Below, in pieces: positions 1 through 5,712 of a DNA stretch of 8,312 nt (positions are counted from its first letter, which is position 1; each line of letters starts with the position of its first letter). The DNA comes from an uncultured beta proteobacterium (GTDB taxonomy: Bacteria; Pseudomonadota; Gammaproteobacteria; Burkholderiales; Burkholderiaceae_C). The translations under genes were made by a program, and so were the position numbers. The stretch covers positions 1-8,312 of the forward strand of contig CAIYNH010000433.1 of NCBI GenBank assembly GCA_903927495.1, read 5' to 3'. The notes beneath the pieces were generated by a model. It was given only the letters and a program-made list of their open reading frames with translations. It did no database searches and had not been told where the DNA came from.

Positions 1-558
1 CAGTTGCTGCGCCATCTGATTGCTCTGCATGCTTGGCAGCGCGTGCTGGTTTTTGTGAGCACAAAGTTTGCGGCCGAGATCGTGGCCGACAAACTGCGCA
101 AGGCAAATATAAACGCCGAGCCGTTCCACGGTGAATTGAGCCAGGGCAAGCGCACACAGGTTCTGGCTGACTTCAAGGCATCACGGCTGACCGTCGTGGT
201 CGCTACTGATGTGGCAGCCCGAGGATTGGATATTTCCAATTTGCCTGTGGTGGTGAACTACGACCTACCCCGATCAGCCAACGATTACACCCATCGTGTT
301 GGGCGAACCGGTCGCGCTGGTGAAACCGGTCTGGCGCTGAGCTTTGTTAGTGCCTCCACCCTGCCACATTGGCACTTGATCGAAAAACGACAGCGCTCAA
401 TCTTGCCACTTGAGAGCATTCTGGGTTTTGAAGTGAAAGAACTCGCCACCTTAGTCGAGTCGCCTGCGAATGCAGAAGGGACCGGTGGCATCAAGGGCAA
501 GCGACCCAGTAAAAAAGACAAGTTACGCGCAATGGCAGCGCTGGGAGACGTTTCCTAA
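1..558 (+). CDS. DEAD-box ATP-dependent RNA helicase, C-terminal part (5' end outside window)
   Basis: This is the C-terminal RecA-like domain of a superfamily 2 DEAD-box RNA helicase, which unwinds or remodels short RNA duplexes with ATP, for example in ribosome assembly or mRNA turnover. The reading frame is open from base 1, giving 185 residues and a TAA stop. Visible are motif IV (VLVFVSTK, residues 15-22), the HGELSQGKR block (43-51), motif V (ATDVAARGLDI, 68-78) and motif VI with its arginine fingers (HRVGRTGRAG, 98-107). The DEAD motif and Walker A lie upstream of the window. The tail after the helicase core is short (about 65 residues) and ends in a Lys/Arg-rich stretch (KGKRPSKKDK), without the long RGG-rich tail of many RhlE proteins. 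An RhlE-like or DbpA-like assignment is possible but not decidable from this half. It converges on the CBS gene with a 33-bp gap. Confidence 0.95.
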   Translation, partial: QLLRHLIALHAWQRVLVFVSTKFAAEIVADKLRKANINAEPFHGELSQGKRTQVLADFKASRLTVVVATDVAARGLDISNLPVVVNYDLPRSANDYTHRVGRTGRAGETGLALSFVSASTLPHWHLIEKRQRSILPLESILGFEVKELATLVESPANAEGTGGIKGKRPSKKDKLRAMAALGDVS

Positions 559-582
559 AACTGCCTTGAAACGGTGAATTTG

Positions 583-633
583 AAAAAAAGATCAGATCAC
601 TGAGTGACCCAACTGACGCTCGAGTTGCGTCAC
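583..633 (-). terminator. Candidate terminator at the 3' end of the CBS gene
   Basis: Read on the minus strand, the last codons of the CBS gene form an inverted repeat: 604-614 pairs with 623-633 in two 5-bp blocks (GTGAC/GTCAC and CAACT/AGTTG) around one C-C mismatch, with an 8-nt loop. A competing shorter hairpin, GGTCAC-TCA-GTGATC (595-609), is followed 5 nt later by seven T (complement of 583-589). The stem-to-T-tract spacing is not ideal and the stem overlaps the stop region, so this is only a candidate. Confidence 0.35.
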
Positions 634-1131
634 AGAAATCACACCACGAATTCTTGCCGGTCCATTTTCATTGGCTGCTTGAACGACCAGCATATGGCTA
701 TGACCAACTTTCTTGAAGGTTGCGATCACATGACCTACGGTGGCTCCTTTGAGCTCGTTGTAGTCCAATGCGTCGAGCATAGACAGCTTGGTCATCACGT
801 CAGCAACCGTTAGTTCCTGGCGTTGAATTTGACGCAGGTTGAGCAGTCTCATGGGTTTTTCGCCAATCAAGTCTGTTACGGTAACCAATCCTTCGACACA
901 TGGAAAGTGACTGACCACAAAAAGGGATCGAACCCCTTGATGGATCATGGCCAGTTCAGCTTTTTCCAGCGATGTGGCTGGGTCAATCGTCGCCGCTTTG
1001 ACCTGAGCCAAATCAGTCATCACCTCCAGGCCAGGAGATGCCATTGTCACGGCTCCTCCTGGTTTGGGCTGAGCCTGCTGAATGCAGGTGTCTTCCGGAA
1101 ATCGAAATGTAGTGAGAGCCGACTGATTCAT
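592..1131 (-). CDS. CBS-domain-pair protein (179 aa)
   Basis: This is a stand-alone protein with two CBS domains, a module that binds adenine nucleotides (AMP, ATP, SAM and similar) and usually acts as a regulatory sensor. CBS1 spans about residues 38-92 (VMTDLAQVKAATIDPATSLE, then GVRSLFVV and VTVTDLI). CBS2 spans about 108-175 (VADVMTK, GHSHMLVV, IRGVISVTQLE). The first 37 residues are not recognisable and look flexible (Pro/Gly/Gln). No catalytic or membrane domain is attached. The frame could start at 1170, but ATG at 1131 is chosen because AGGAGA sits 7 nt upstream of it and the CBS fold needs nothing further. The partner protein is not evident from the neighbours, a convergent helicase and a divergent oxidoreductase, so the regulated process is unknown. 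Confidence 0.9.
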   Translation of the reverse strand: MNQSALTTFRFPEDTCIQQAQPKPGGAVTMASPGLEVMTDLAQVKAATIDPATSLEKAELAMIHQGVRSLFVVSHFPCVEGLVTVTDLIGEKPMRLLNLRQIQRQELTVADVMTKLSMLDALDYNELKGATVGHVIATFKKVGHSHMLVVQAANENGPARIRGVISVTQLERQLGHSVI

Positions 1132-1138
1132 GGCAATG

Positions 1139-1144
1139 TCTCCT
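1139..1144 (-). promoter_or_regulatory. Ribosome binding site fixing the CBS gene start
   Basis: On the minus strand AGGAGA lies 7 nt before the ATG at 1131. The alternative upstream start at 1170 has no comparable site, so the shorter protein is preferred. Confidence 0.75.
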
Positions 1145-1186
1145 GAGCGGTGAGGAATTGAAATCAGCATCTGTAGTCTGCAACAA

Positions 1187-1219
1187 TTGAGACATGCGCA
1201 AGGTGCAAATGCGCCTCAA
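1187..1219. repeat. Interrupted inverted repeat upstream of the CBS gene
   Basis: TTGAG (1187-1191) pairs with CTCAA (1215-1219), and GCGCA (1196-1200) pairs with TGCGC (1210-1214). There is a 4-nt bulge on the left arm and a 9-nt loop. ATGCGC also occurs as a direct repeat (1194-1199 and 1209-1214). It lies 56-88 bp upstream of the CBS start. It could be an operator or a leader hairpin for that gene, but chance is not excluded. Confidence 0.3.
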
Positions 1220-1292
1220 GTCTATCCCGTGTTGTTGATATTTGCTTGGACTGGTTGGCAGCGGTCTGTCATGATTTACACGGAACGCAATC

Positions 1293-1391
1293 ATGAAGTG
1301 GTTTAAGCGACGTTTTTATCCCTATTCAGACTGCGACAATGTGCCGGGGGCCTGTGTTAAGTGTTTCTTGGGTTGGCGCAGGCTATCGTAG
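1293..1391 (+). CDS. Possible small basic protein with three Cys (32 aa), low confidence
   Basis: A 32-codon frame starts at ATG 1293 and ends at TAG 1389-1391, 20 nt before the preferred start of the oxidoreductase gene. A weak GGAA lies 8 nt upstream of its ATG. The peptide starts MKWFKRRFYPY, is strongly basic at both ends, and has Cys 14, 21 and 24 (C-x6-C-x2-C). I do not recognise a family. It might be a leader peptide whose translation affects the downstream gene, which has no clear ribosome binding site of its own, or it may be a chance frame in the 280-bp gap between the CBS and oxidoreductase genes. Confidence 0.2.
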   Translation: MKWFKRRFYPYSDCDNVPGACVKCFLGWRRLS

Positions 1392-1411
1392 AAATCTATT
1401 TCTTTTTTTCG

Positions 1412-2560
1412 ATGAAACATCTGGTGTTGTTAGGCGCAGGTCGCGCTCACTTGCAAGTGCTGCAAAGTCTGGTTGCATTGTCCCTGCCCGGCGTGCATGT
1501 CACACTTGTGACGCCCTTGCCGAGACTGGTTTTCTCTGAGTTGCTGTCGAGCTTTGTGGCAGGGCATCAACCACCAGTGAATTGTTCGATTTCACTGGCT
1601 CCCTTGTTGGATGCCAGTGGCACAACCTGGTTGTTGCGCAGTGCTGTAACGTTGGAGGTCCAGTCCCGCTGTCTGAGCTTGGACGATGGCAGCAGCCTTA
1701 CCTACGACGTTTTGTCGATTGACCTCCCTGCTATGCTTGATCGCCAAATGGTAGAACAGGCAATGCCAGGGGCTCGGGAGCATGCGTTGTTTGTGCGACC
1801 AGCGGAGACTTTCTTCACACTTTGGCCGCAGGTGGTGACCCTGGCCCAAAAACGCCCCTTACGCATGACGGTCATTGGTGGTGGCCGACCTGATGTTGAA
1901 CTGGCTTTGGCTGTGGTCTACCGGCTACCTGATTCTTCGGTCACCTTGCTGACAGGCGACGAATCAGCGGGTTGCGGTTATCCACCGGCCCTGCAAAAGC
2001 ACGTGATGCAAGCTCTCAAGCAGCACCGCATCACGGTCATTCAGGAGCGCTGCACGGGCATTGCTGACGGTGAAGTCACCCTGGCAAGTGGTGCTCGATT
2101 GGCATGCGACGTGCCGATCATCGCCACCCGCGCTGATGCACCAACTTGGCTAAGAGCGAGCGGCTTGGCACTTGACGATCAGGGTTTTATCACCGTCGAT
2201 GGGTTTCAGCGTGTGATCAGCCATAGGGAGGTCTTCGCTGCGGGCAGTGTCAGCAGACGTGCGGACATGACTCATTTAGCATCTGGCACGGATACCTCGT
2301 TCGACGTTGGGCCAGCGTTGGCGAAAAACTTGCGCTCTGTTTTGGCTGGCATTGATCCGACTGAGTCAATGTATAAAGATAAATTTCTTGATTTTTTATC
2401 ACTCGGAGAAAAACGAGTGATAGCCAATTGGGGCAATTGGACTGCGCAGGGATACTTGGTTTGGTGGCTCAAGGAGCGCCGCGACAGGGAAGTGCTAAAG
2501 AAATACAGCAAATACGGACAGTCCGGGCCTGCGGAACTTGCCGGGAGACGTGCGCCATAA
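1412..2560 (+). CDS. SelD-associated pyridine nucleotide-disulfide oxidoreductase-like protein (382 aa), cofactor motifs altered
   Basis: This protein resembles the NDH-2-like FAD/NAD(P) oxidoreductase that is fused to the N-terminus of SelD in many organisms and is a separate neighbour of selD in others. The family match rests on the N-terminal MKHLVLLGAG, the VAGHQ segment (49-53), the second Rossmann turn VIGGGRPDVELALA (154-167), FAAGS (275-279), and the C-terminal FLSLGEKRVIANWGNW plus WWLKERRDR region (328-359). Length is normal for the family. Compared with the consensus as I know it, several cofactor residues are changed: GxGHAH to GAGRAH (8-13), the DxG near 104-106 to DLP, GGGAAG to GGGRPD (156-161), ATGA to ATRA (238-241), and the FAD-binding AAGD to AAGS (Ser279). 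The start at 1412 fits the family N-terminus; a GTG at 1361 would add 17 hydrophobic residues. No clear Shine-Dalgarno precedes 1412. It converges on selD with a 22-bp gap. Confidence 0.85.
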   Translation: MKHLVLLGAGRAHLQVLQSLVALSLPGVHVTLVTPLPRLVFSELLSSFVAGHQPPVNCSISLAPLLDASGTTWLLRSAVTLEVQSRCLSLDDGSSLTYDVLSIDLPAMLDRQMVEQAMPGAREHALFVRPAETFFTLWPQVVTLAQKRPLRMTVIGGGRPDVELALAVVYRLPDSSVTLLTGDESAGCGYPPALQKHVMQALKQHRITVIQERCTGIADGEVTLASGARLACDVPIIATRADAPTWLRASGLALDDQGFITVDGFQRVISHREVFAAGSVSRRADMTHLASGTDTSFDVGPALAKNLRSVLAGIDPTESMYKDKFLDFLSLGEKRVIANWGNWTAQGYLVWWLKERRDREVLKKYSKYGQSGPAELAGRRAP

Positions 2561-2582
2561 CCATTGCAGAAGAAATTTCAGA

Positions 2583-3677
2583 TCAGCTCACAAGCAAACC
2601 TGCACCCGCATCCGTTGCGGTCGTCACCTCACCAATGTCGGTGGCATGGCAAAACCCCATGTTGCGGAACACCGACAGCACGGCCTCTGCCGCTTCCGGC
2701 GCACAACTCACTAACAAGCCACCGCTGGTTTGTGGGTCCGACAGCAGTGCTTGGTCGACGGGTGCAAAATCCCTGGGCAATCTCACTTCATGCCCGTAGG
2801 CCGCCCAATTGCGCGCAGACGCACCAGTGATATGGCCTTGCAAGGCGAGTTCCCGTGCACCTTGAAGCAGTGGCACATGGGACCATTCAACACAAAGCGT
2901 GCAATGAGCACCTCGCGCAATTTCCAATGCATGACCGGCCAGACCAAAACCGGTGATATCGGTCATGGCATGCACGCCATCCAAGGCGGCCAAAATTGGT
3001 CCAGGGGTGTTGAGTTGGGTCGTGATGGCAATCATTTGCGAATAACCCGCCGCATCAAGTTGTTCTTTTTTGAGGGCAGCAGACAATATACCCACCCCCA
3101 GCGGCTTGCCTAAAATCAGGCGATCGCCGACCCGGGCACTGGCATTGCGTTTCACCCGACTCGGGTGCACCAGTCCCAGGGCCACCAATCCGTAAATGGG
3201 TTCAACCGAGTCAATGGTGTGGCCGCCAGCAATCGGGATACCTGCAGCTCGGCAAACACTTGCACCACCCTCCAGAATTTTGCCTATTGTTTCAAGGGAT
3301 AACACCTTGATCGGCATACCCACCAGCGCCAGCGCCATGATCGGTGTGCCCCCCATGGCATAGACATCGCTGATGGCATTGGTCGCGGCGATGCGGCCAA
3401 AATCAAACGGATCGTCGACGATCGGCATAAAAAAATCGGTGGTGGCGATCAAGGCTTGCTGATCATTGAGCAGGTACACCGCTGCATCATCTGAAGTCTC
3501 GATACCAACGAGCAATTCTTTGGGAATAGGCATGTCGGTAGTGCTCTTGAGAATATCGGAAAGTACGCCGGGCGCAATCTTGCAGCCGCAACCGCCGCCG
3601 TGGGAAAGGCTGGTCAGACGTGGCTGAGTGGGGGGGCGTGAGCTACTTTCGGTAGCGGGGGCATCTTGGTTTGACAT
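2583..3677 (-). CDS. selD: Selenide, water dikinase (selenophosphate synthetase)
   Basis: SelD makes selenophosphate from selenide and ATP, the selenium donor for selenocysteine and for 2-selenouridine in tRNA. The protein is 364 aa (E. coli SelD is 347) and aligns along its whole length by eye. The catalytic loop SHGGGCGCK (25-33) carries Cys30 (codon TGC at 3588-3590), equivalent to E. coli Cys17, and Lys33, equivalent to Lys20. ATP/Mg-binding segments are present: TSDDAAVYLL, TTDFFMPIVDDPFDFGRIAA, AGGHTID, MTDITGFGLAGH and SDPQTSGGLL. The extra length is a Ser/Pro/Thr-rich N-terminal tail of about 16 residues. The ATG at 3677 has AAGG a few bases upstream. It is transcribed alone, divergent from the HDOD gene and convergent with its oxidoreductase partner. 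No selenium-using gene (selA, selB, mnmH) is in the window. Confidence 0.98.
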   Translation of the reverse strand: MSNQDAPATESSSRPPTQPRLTSLSHGGGCGCKIAPGVLSDILKSTTDMPIPKELLVGIETSDDAAVYLLNDQQALIATTDFFMPIVDDPFDFGRIAATNAISDVYAMGGTPIMALALVGMPIKVLSLETIGKILEGGASVCRAAGIPIAGGHTIDSVEPIYGLVALGLVHPSRVKRNASARVGDRLILGKPLGVGILSAALKKEQLDAAGYSQMIAITTQLNTPGPILAALDGVHAMTDITGFGLAGHALEIARGAHCTLCVEWSHVPLLQGARELALQGHITGASARNWAAYGHEVRLPRDFAPVDQALLSDPQTSGGLLVSCAPEAAEAVLSVFRNMGFCHATDIGEVTTATDAGAGLLVS

Positions 3678-3734
3678 ATTGGCCTTATCGTGTGAGTTCT
3701 GGGCATCATTATGTTGTGATTCAACCCAATTAGC

Positions 3735-3763
3735 TTGACCAGTCGAACAGGCCCGAACATACT
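3735..3763 (+). promoter_or_regulatory. Candidate sigma-70 promoter for the HDOD gene
   Basis: TTGACC (3735-3740, 5 of 6 to consensus) is followed after 17 bp by CATACT (3758-3763, 4 of 6), ending 26 bp before the ATG at 3790. That leaves only a short untranslated leader, with no recognisable Shine-Dalgarno in it. The same 112-bp gap must also hold the selD promoter. On the minus strand a CATAAT -10-like hexamer is present there, but I see no matching -35. Confidence 0.5.
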
Positions 3764-3789
3764 TCCCATCCTCACACTGATAGATTTAA

Positions 3790-4701
3790 ATGACAAATCT
3801 GCCCTCATCAGAATTGATTGCCAATCCGGGACGGCACCTGACCGAGCCATTGAGTCATATTGGTGCCTGGACGCAGTTTTTTCTTCACGCTGAAATCCCG
3901 GTGTTGGCTGCGACTGCTAAAGCTCTGGAAGACTTGCGCGCTATCGAGGATGATGTCGATGCGAACATGCTGACCGCCGTCATTCAGTCAGATCCGCTGA
4001 TGACACTCAAATTGTTGGCACGCGTCGCTGGTGTGCGCAGGCCCGGTGCAGCCACCCAAACCGAATCCATCACTACCTCACTGGTGTTGATGGGCATTGC
4101 TCCGTTCTTCAGGCATTTTGGTCCTCAGCGAAGTATCGAAGATTGGCTGGCGGATCAACCCCAGGCATTGGAAGGTTTGCAACAGTTGCTCAAGAGGGCA
4201 GAACGCGCCGGCCAGTTTGCTCTGGGTTTTGCAGTTCATAGGGGGGACACCGATGCCTCCGTGATTCATCTGGCCGCGTTTTTGCATGACTTTGCTGAAA
4301 TGCTTGTGTGGATTCATGCCCCGGTTCTGGCCGTAAAAATTCGCGATGCCCAAGTAGCCGATGCCACTCTGCGATCAACAGTGGTTCAGCGCGAGGTGCT
4401 CGGTATCGAAGTGGCTGACCTGCGCCAATCCCTCATGAAGCTTTGGCGATTGCCGGAATTGTTGATCAACATCAGCGACGATAGGCATGCAGATTGGGCT
4501 AATGTGCGAAATGTGGTGCTAGCGGTGCGCTTGGCCAGACACACCATGCAGGGTTGGGACAATGCTGCACTGCCAGATGACATCGAGGACATCTCTCGGC
4601 TTTTGAATGCATCGCCAAGGGTAGCGCTGGCGTTTTTGCACAAAATCGATCACCCGGTTCTTGAAATCGCCCAGCTGCGTATCATCAACACGGGAGCTTG
4701 A
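3790..4701 (+). CDS. HDOD-domain protein (303 aa)
   Basis: This is a stand-alone HDOD protein, a family related to HD hydrolases but generally lacking the full metal site. Such proteins take part in signalling, for example in c-di-GMP, stress or chemotaxis-linked regulation. The HDOD signature IQSDPLMTLKLLARVA is at residues 65-80 and the central SLVLMGIAPFFRHF at 97-110. An HLAAFLHDFAEML segment (160-172) keeps a His166-Asp167 pair, but I do not see the other ligands of a working HD phosphohydrolase. There is no GGDEF, EAL, receiver or kinase domain and no signal peptide or membrane segment. A TAA codon lies directly upstream in frame, so ATG 3790 is the earliest possible start despite a poor ribosome binding site. 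It converges on the IclR-type gene with a 54-bp gap. Its function here cannot be assigned. Confidence 0.85.
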   Translation: MTNLPSSELIANPGRHLTEPLSHIGAWTQFFLHAEIPVLAATAKALEDLRAIEDDVDANMLTAVIQSDPLMTLKLLARVAGVRRPGAATQTESITTSLVLMGIAPFFRHFGPQRSIEDWLADQPQALEGLQQLLKRAERAGQFALGFAVHRGDTDASVIHLAAFLHDFAEMLVWIHAPVLAVKIRDAQVADATLRSTVVQREVLGIEVADLRQSLMKLWRLPELLINISDDRHADWANVRNVVLAVRLARHTMQGWDNAALPDDIEDISRLLNASPRVALAFLHKIDHPVLEIAQLRIINTGA

Positions 4702-4755
4702 AACACGCCGAAAAAATGATTGACCGGGACGGTGCGAGAGGGTTGTATCCCAGCA

Positions 4756-5556
4756 TCAAATCAAGTTACGCATCGCCCTTGCGGTTTCCATCAGAACTGG
4801 CAATACGCGCGAAGTAGCATCTTCACTGCTCTCGTGCCCCATAGGCATGGTGACATTCAGGGCCCCTACCAGGTCGCCCTTTCGGTCGATCAGCGGCACC
4901 GCTACACCGCGGTAGGTCAGTTCCAACTGTTGTTCAGAGATGGCCCAACCGCGCTGGCGGATGCGTGCCAATTCAATGCGCAAGCGGTCCTTGTTGTTGA
5001 TGGTATGGGTGGTGTATGCCTTGAGTTCATGGTGGGCCAGCCAGTTTTCAAGCCATTCGGGGTCGCGCAGCGCCAGCATCAGCATGCCCGCGGCTGTGAC
5101 CTGCGCCTGCACCCTTGAACCCAGCACCACCCCGGTATTCATGCTGCGGGTGGAGCCGTTGCGGGCAATGTAGACCACATCATCACCATCCATGACACTC
5201 ACATACGCAATTTCCTGGGTGCCCGATGTCACACGCTGCAAAAATGGCTGCACGATGCGTGGCAGTCGGGCCGATTCCAGGTACGACTGCCCCAGTCGCA
5301 ACACTCGGGGCGTTAGCCAAAATAATTTGCCGTCAGTAGCTACATAACCCAGATAAGTCAAAGTCAATAGATAACGCCGTGCTGCAGTACGTGTCATGCC
5401 ACAGCGCACTCCGGCCTGGCTGGCGGTCATGCGCGGATTGGCATCGTCAAAGGCTTCAATGATTGACAATCCTTTTTCCAGGCCAGCGATCCAGTCGCGT
5501 TTGTCCAGCGCGGCAACTGGCGTGTTGTTTTTCGGTGGGATAACCGTGCTCGACAT
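4756..5556 (-). CDS. IclR-family transcriptional regulator, PcaR/PcaU/PobR-like (266 aa)
   Basis: This is a DNA-binding regulator that responds to a small molecule; relatives of this subtype control aromatic-acid (beta-ketoadipate pathway) genes. The N-terminal winged helix-turn-helix begins at DWIAGLEKGLSIIEAF (21-36), a hallmark of the PcaR/PobR group. The helix-turn-helix follows at MTASQAGVRCGMTRTAARRY (43-62), then the wing YVATDGKLFWLTPRVLRLG (71-89). The rest, about 95-265, is the IclR effector domain, with DGDDVVYIAR and a C-terminal VAVPLIDRKGDLVGALNV. ATG 5556 is chosen because AGGAG lies 8 nt upstream; a longer frame to 5589 has no such site. It is divergent from the dehydrogenase-transporter run, with a repeat-rich gap between them, so it probably controls that run and itself. 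The effector is not known; a substrate or product of the neighbouring pathway is the natural guess. Confidence 0.93.
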   Translation of the reverse strand: MSSTVIPPKNNTPVAALDKRDWIAGLEKGLSIIEAFDDANPRMTASQAGVRCGMTRTAARRYLLTLTYLGYVATDGKLFWLTPRVLRLGQSYLESARLPRIVQPFLQRVTSGTQEIAYVSVMDGDDVVYIARNGSTRSMNTGVVLGSRVQAQVTAAGMLMLALRDPEWLENWLAHHELKAYTTHTINNKDRLRIELARIRQRGWAISEQQLELTYRGVAVPLIDRKGDLVGALNVTMPMGHESSEDATSRVLPVLMETARAMRNLI

Positions 5557-5564
5557 GTCTAATA

Positions 5565-5569
5565 CTCCT
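5565..5569 (-). promoter_or_regulatory. Ribosome binding site fixing the IclR-type gene start
   Basis: AGGAG on the minus strand ends 8 nt before the ATG at 5556. This supports the 266-residue product over the frame that could begin at 5589. Confidence 0.75.
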
Positions 5570-5611
5570 GGGGAAATAGTTGCCGACAATCTCAGTAGAT
5601 ACCCTCAATAC

Positions 5612-5647
5612 GATCGATTATCGATTAATTGAGTTCATTAATCGATC
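5612..5647. promoter_or_regulatory. Likely operator of the IclR-type regulator (three repeat units)
   Basis: ATCGATTAAT (5620-5629) and ATTAATCGAT (5637-5646) form a perfect 10-bp inverted repeat with a 7-bp spacer (TGAGTTC). A third unit, ATCGATTA (5613-5620), is a direct repeat shifted by 7 bp; with its flanking G, GATCGATTA (5612-5620) also pairs with TAATCGATC (5639-5647). Operators of PcaU-type IclR proteins are known to have three about-10-bp units, two as a palindrome and one as a direct repeat. Here the third unit abuts the palindrome instead of standing apart. The site lies 56 bp from the regulator start and 66 bp from the dehydrogenase start, which suits control of both. Confidence 0.7.
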
Positions 5648-5659
5648 AAATAGTAGAAT
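5629..5659 (+). promoter_or_regulatory. Candidate promoter for the dehydrogenase-transporter run
   Basis: TTGAGT (5629-5634) and TAGAAT (5654-5659, 5 of 6 to consensus) are separated by 19 bp, longer than the ideal 17. The right arm of the inverted repeat (5637-5646) sits inside this spacer. A stretched spacer with an operator inside it would fit a promoter that depends on its regulator. On the minus strand a GATAAT (complement of 5617-5622) overlaps the other arm and could be the -10 of the regulator gene, though I see no good -35 for it. Confidence 0.35.
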
Positions 5660-5712
5660 TATCATTTTTTATGGCGATTTTAGTTAGATAAAGTTCGCTC
5701 CGAAGCACAATT

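Noticed and set aside
1361..1411. GTG start at 1361 for the oxidoreductase
   Set aside because: It would add a hydrophobic 17-residue segment absent from the family, whose N-terminus starts directly with the LVLLGAG strand. No better ribosome site supports it, though it is not excluded.
1132..1411. tRNA (including tRNA-Sec), riboswitch or FNR-type box in the largest gap
   Set aside because: I found no cloverleaf arms or CCA end, no TTGAT-N4-ATCAA, and no known riboswitch core. Only the bulged repeat and the small frame reported above stand out.
3588..3590. Selenocysteine at the SelD catalytic position
   Set aside because: The codon is TGC, so this is the Cys form of SelD. I saw no in-frame TGA with a plausible SECIS-like hairpin in the other genes.
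4702..4755. Terminator for the IclR-type gene (ACCG-TCC-CGGT followed by six T on the minus strand)
   Set aside because: The stem is only 4 bp and is separated from the T-run by six bases; too weak to list.
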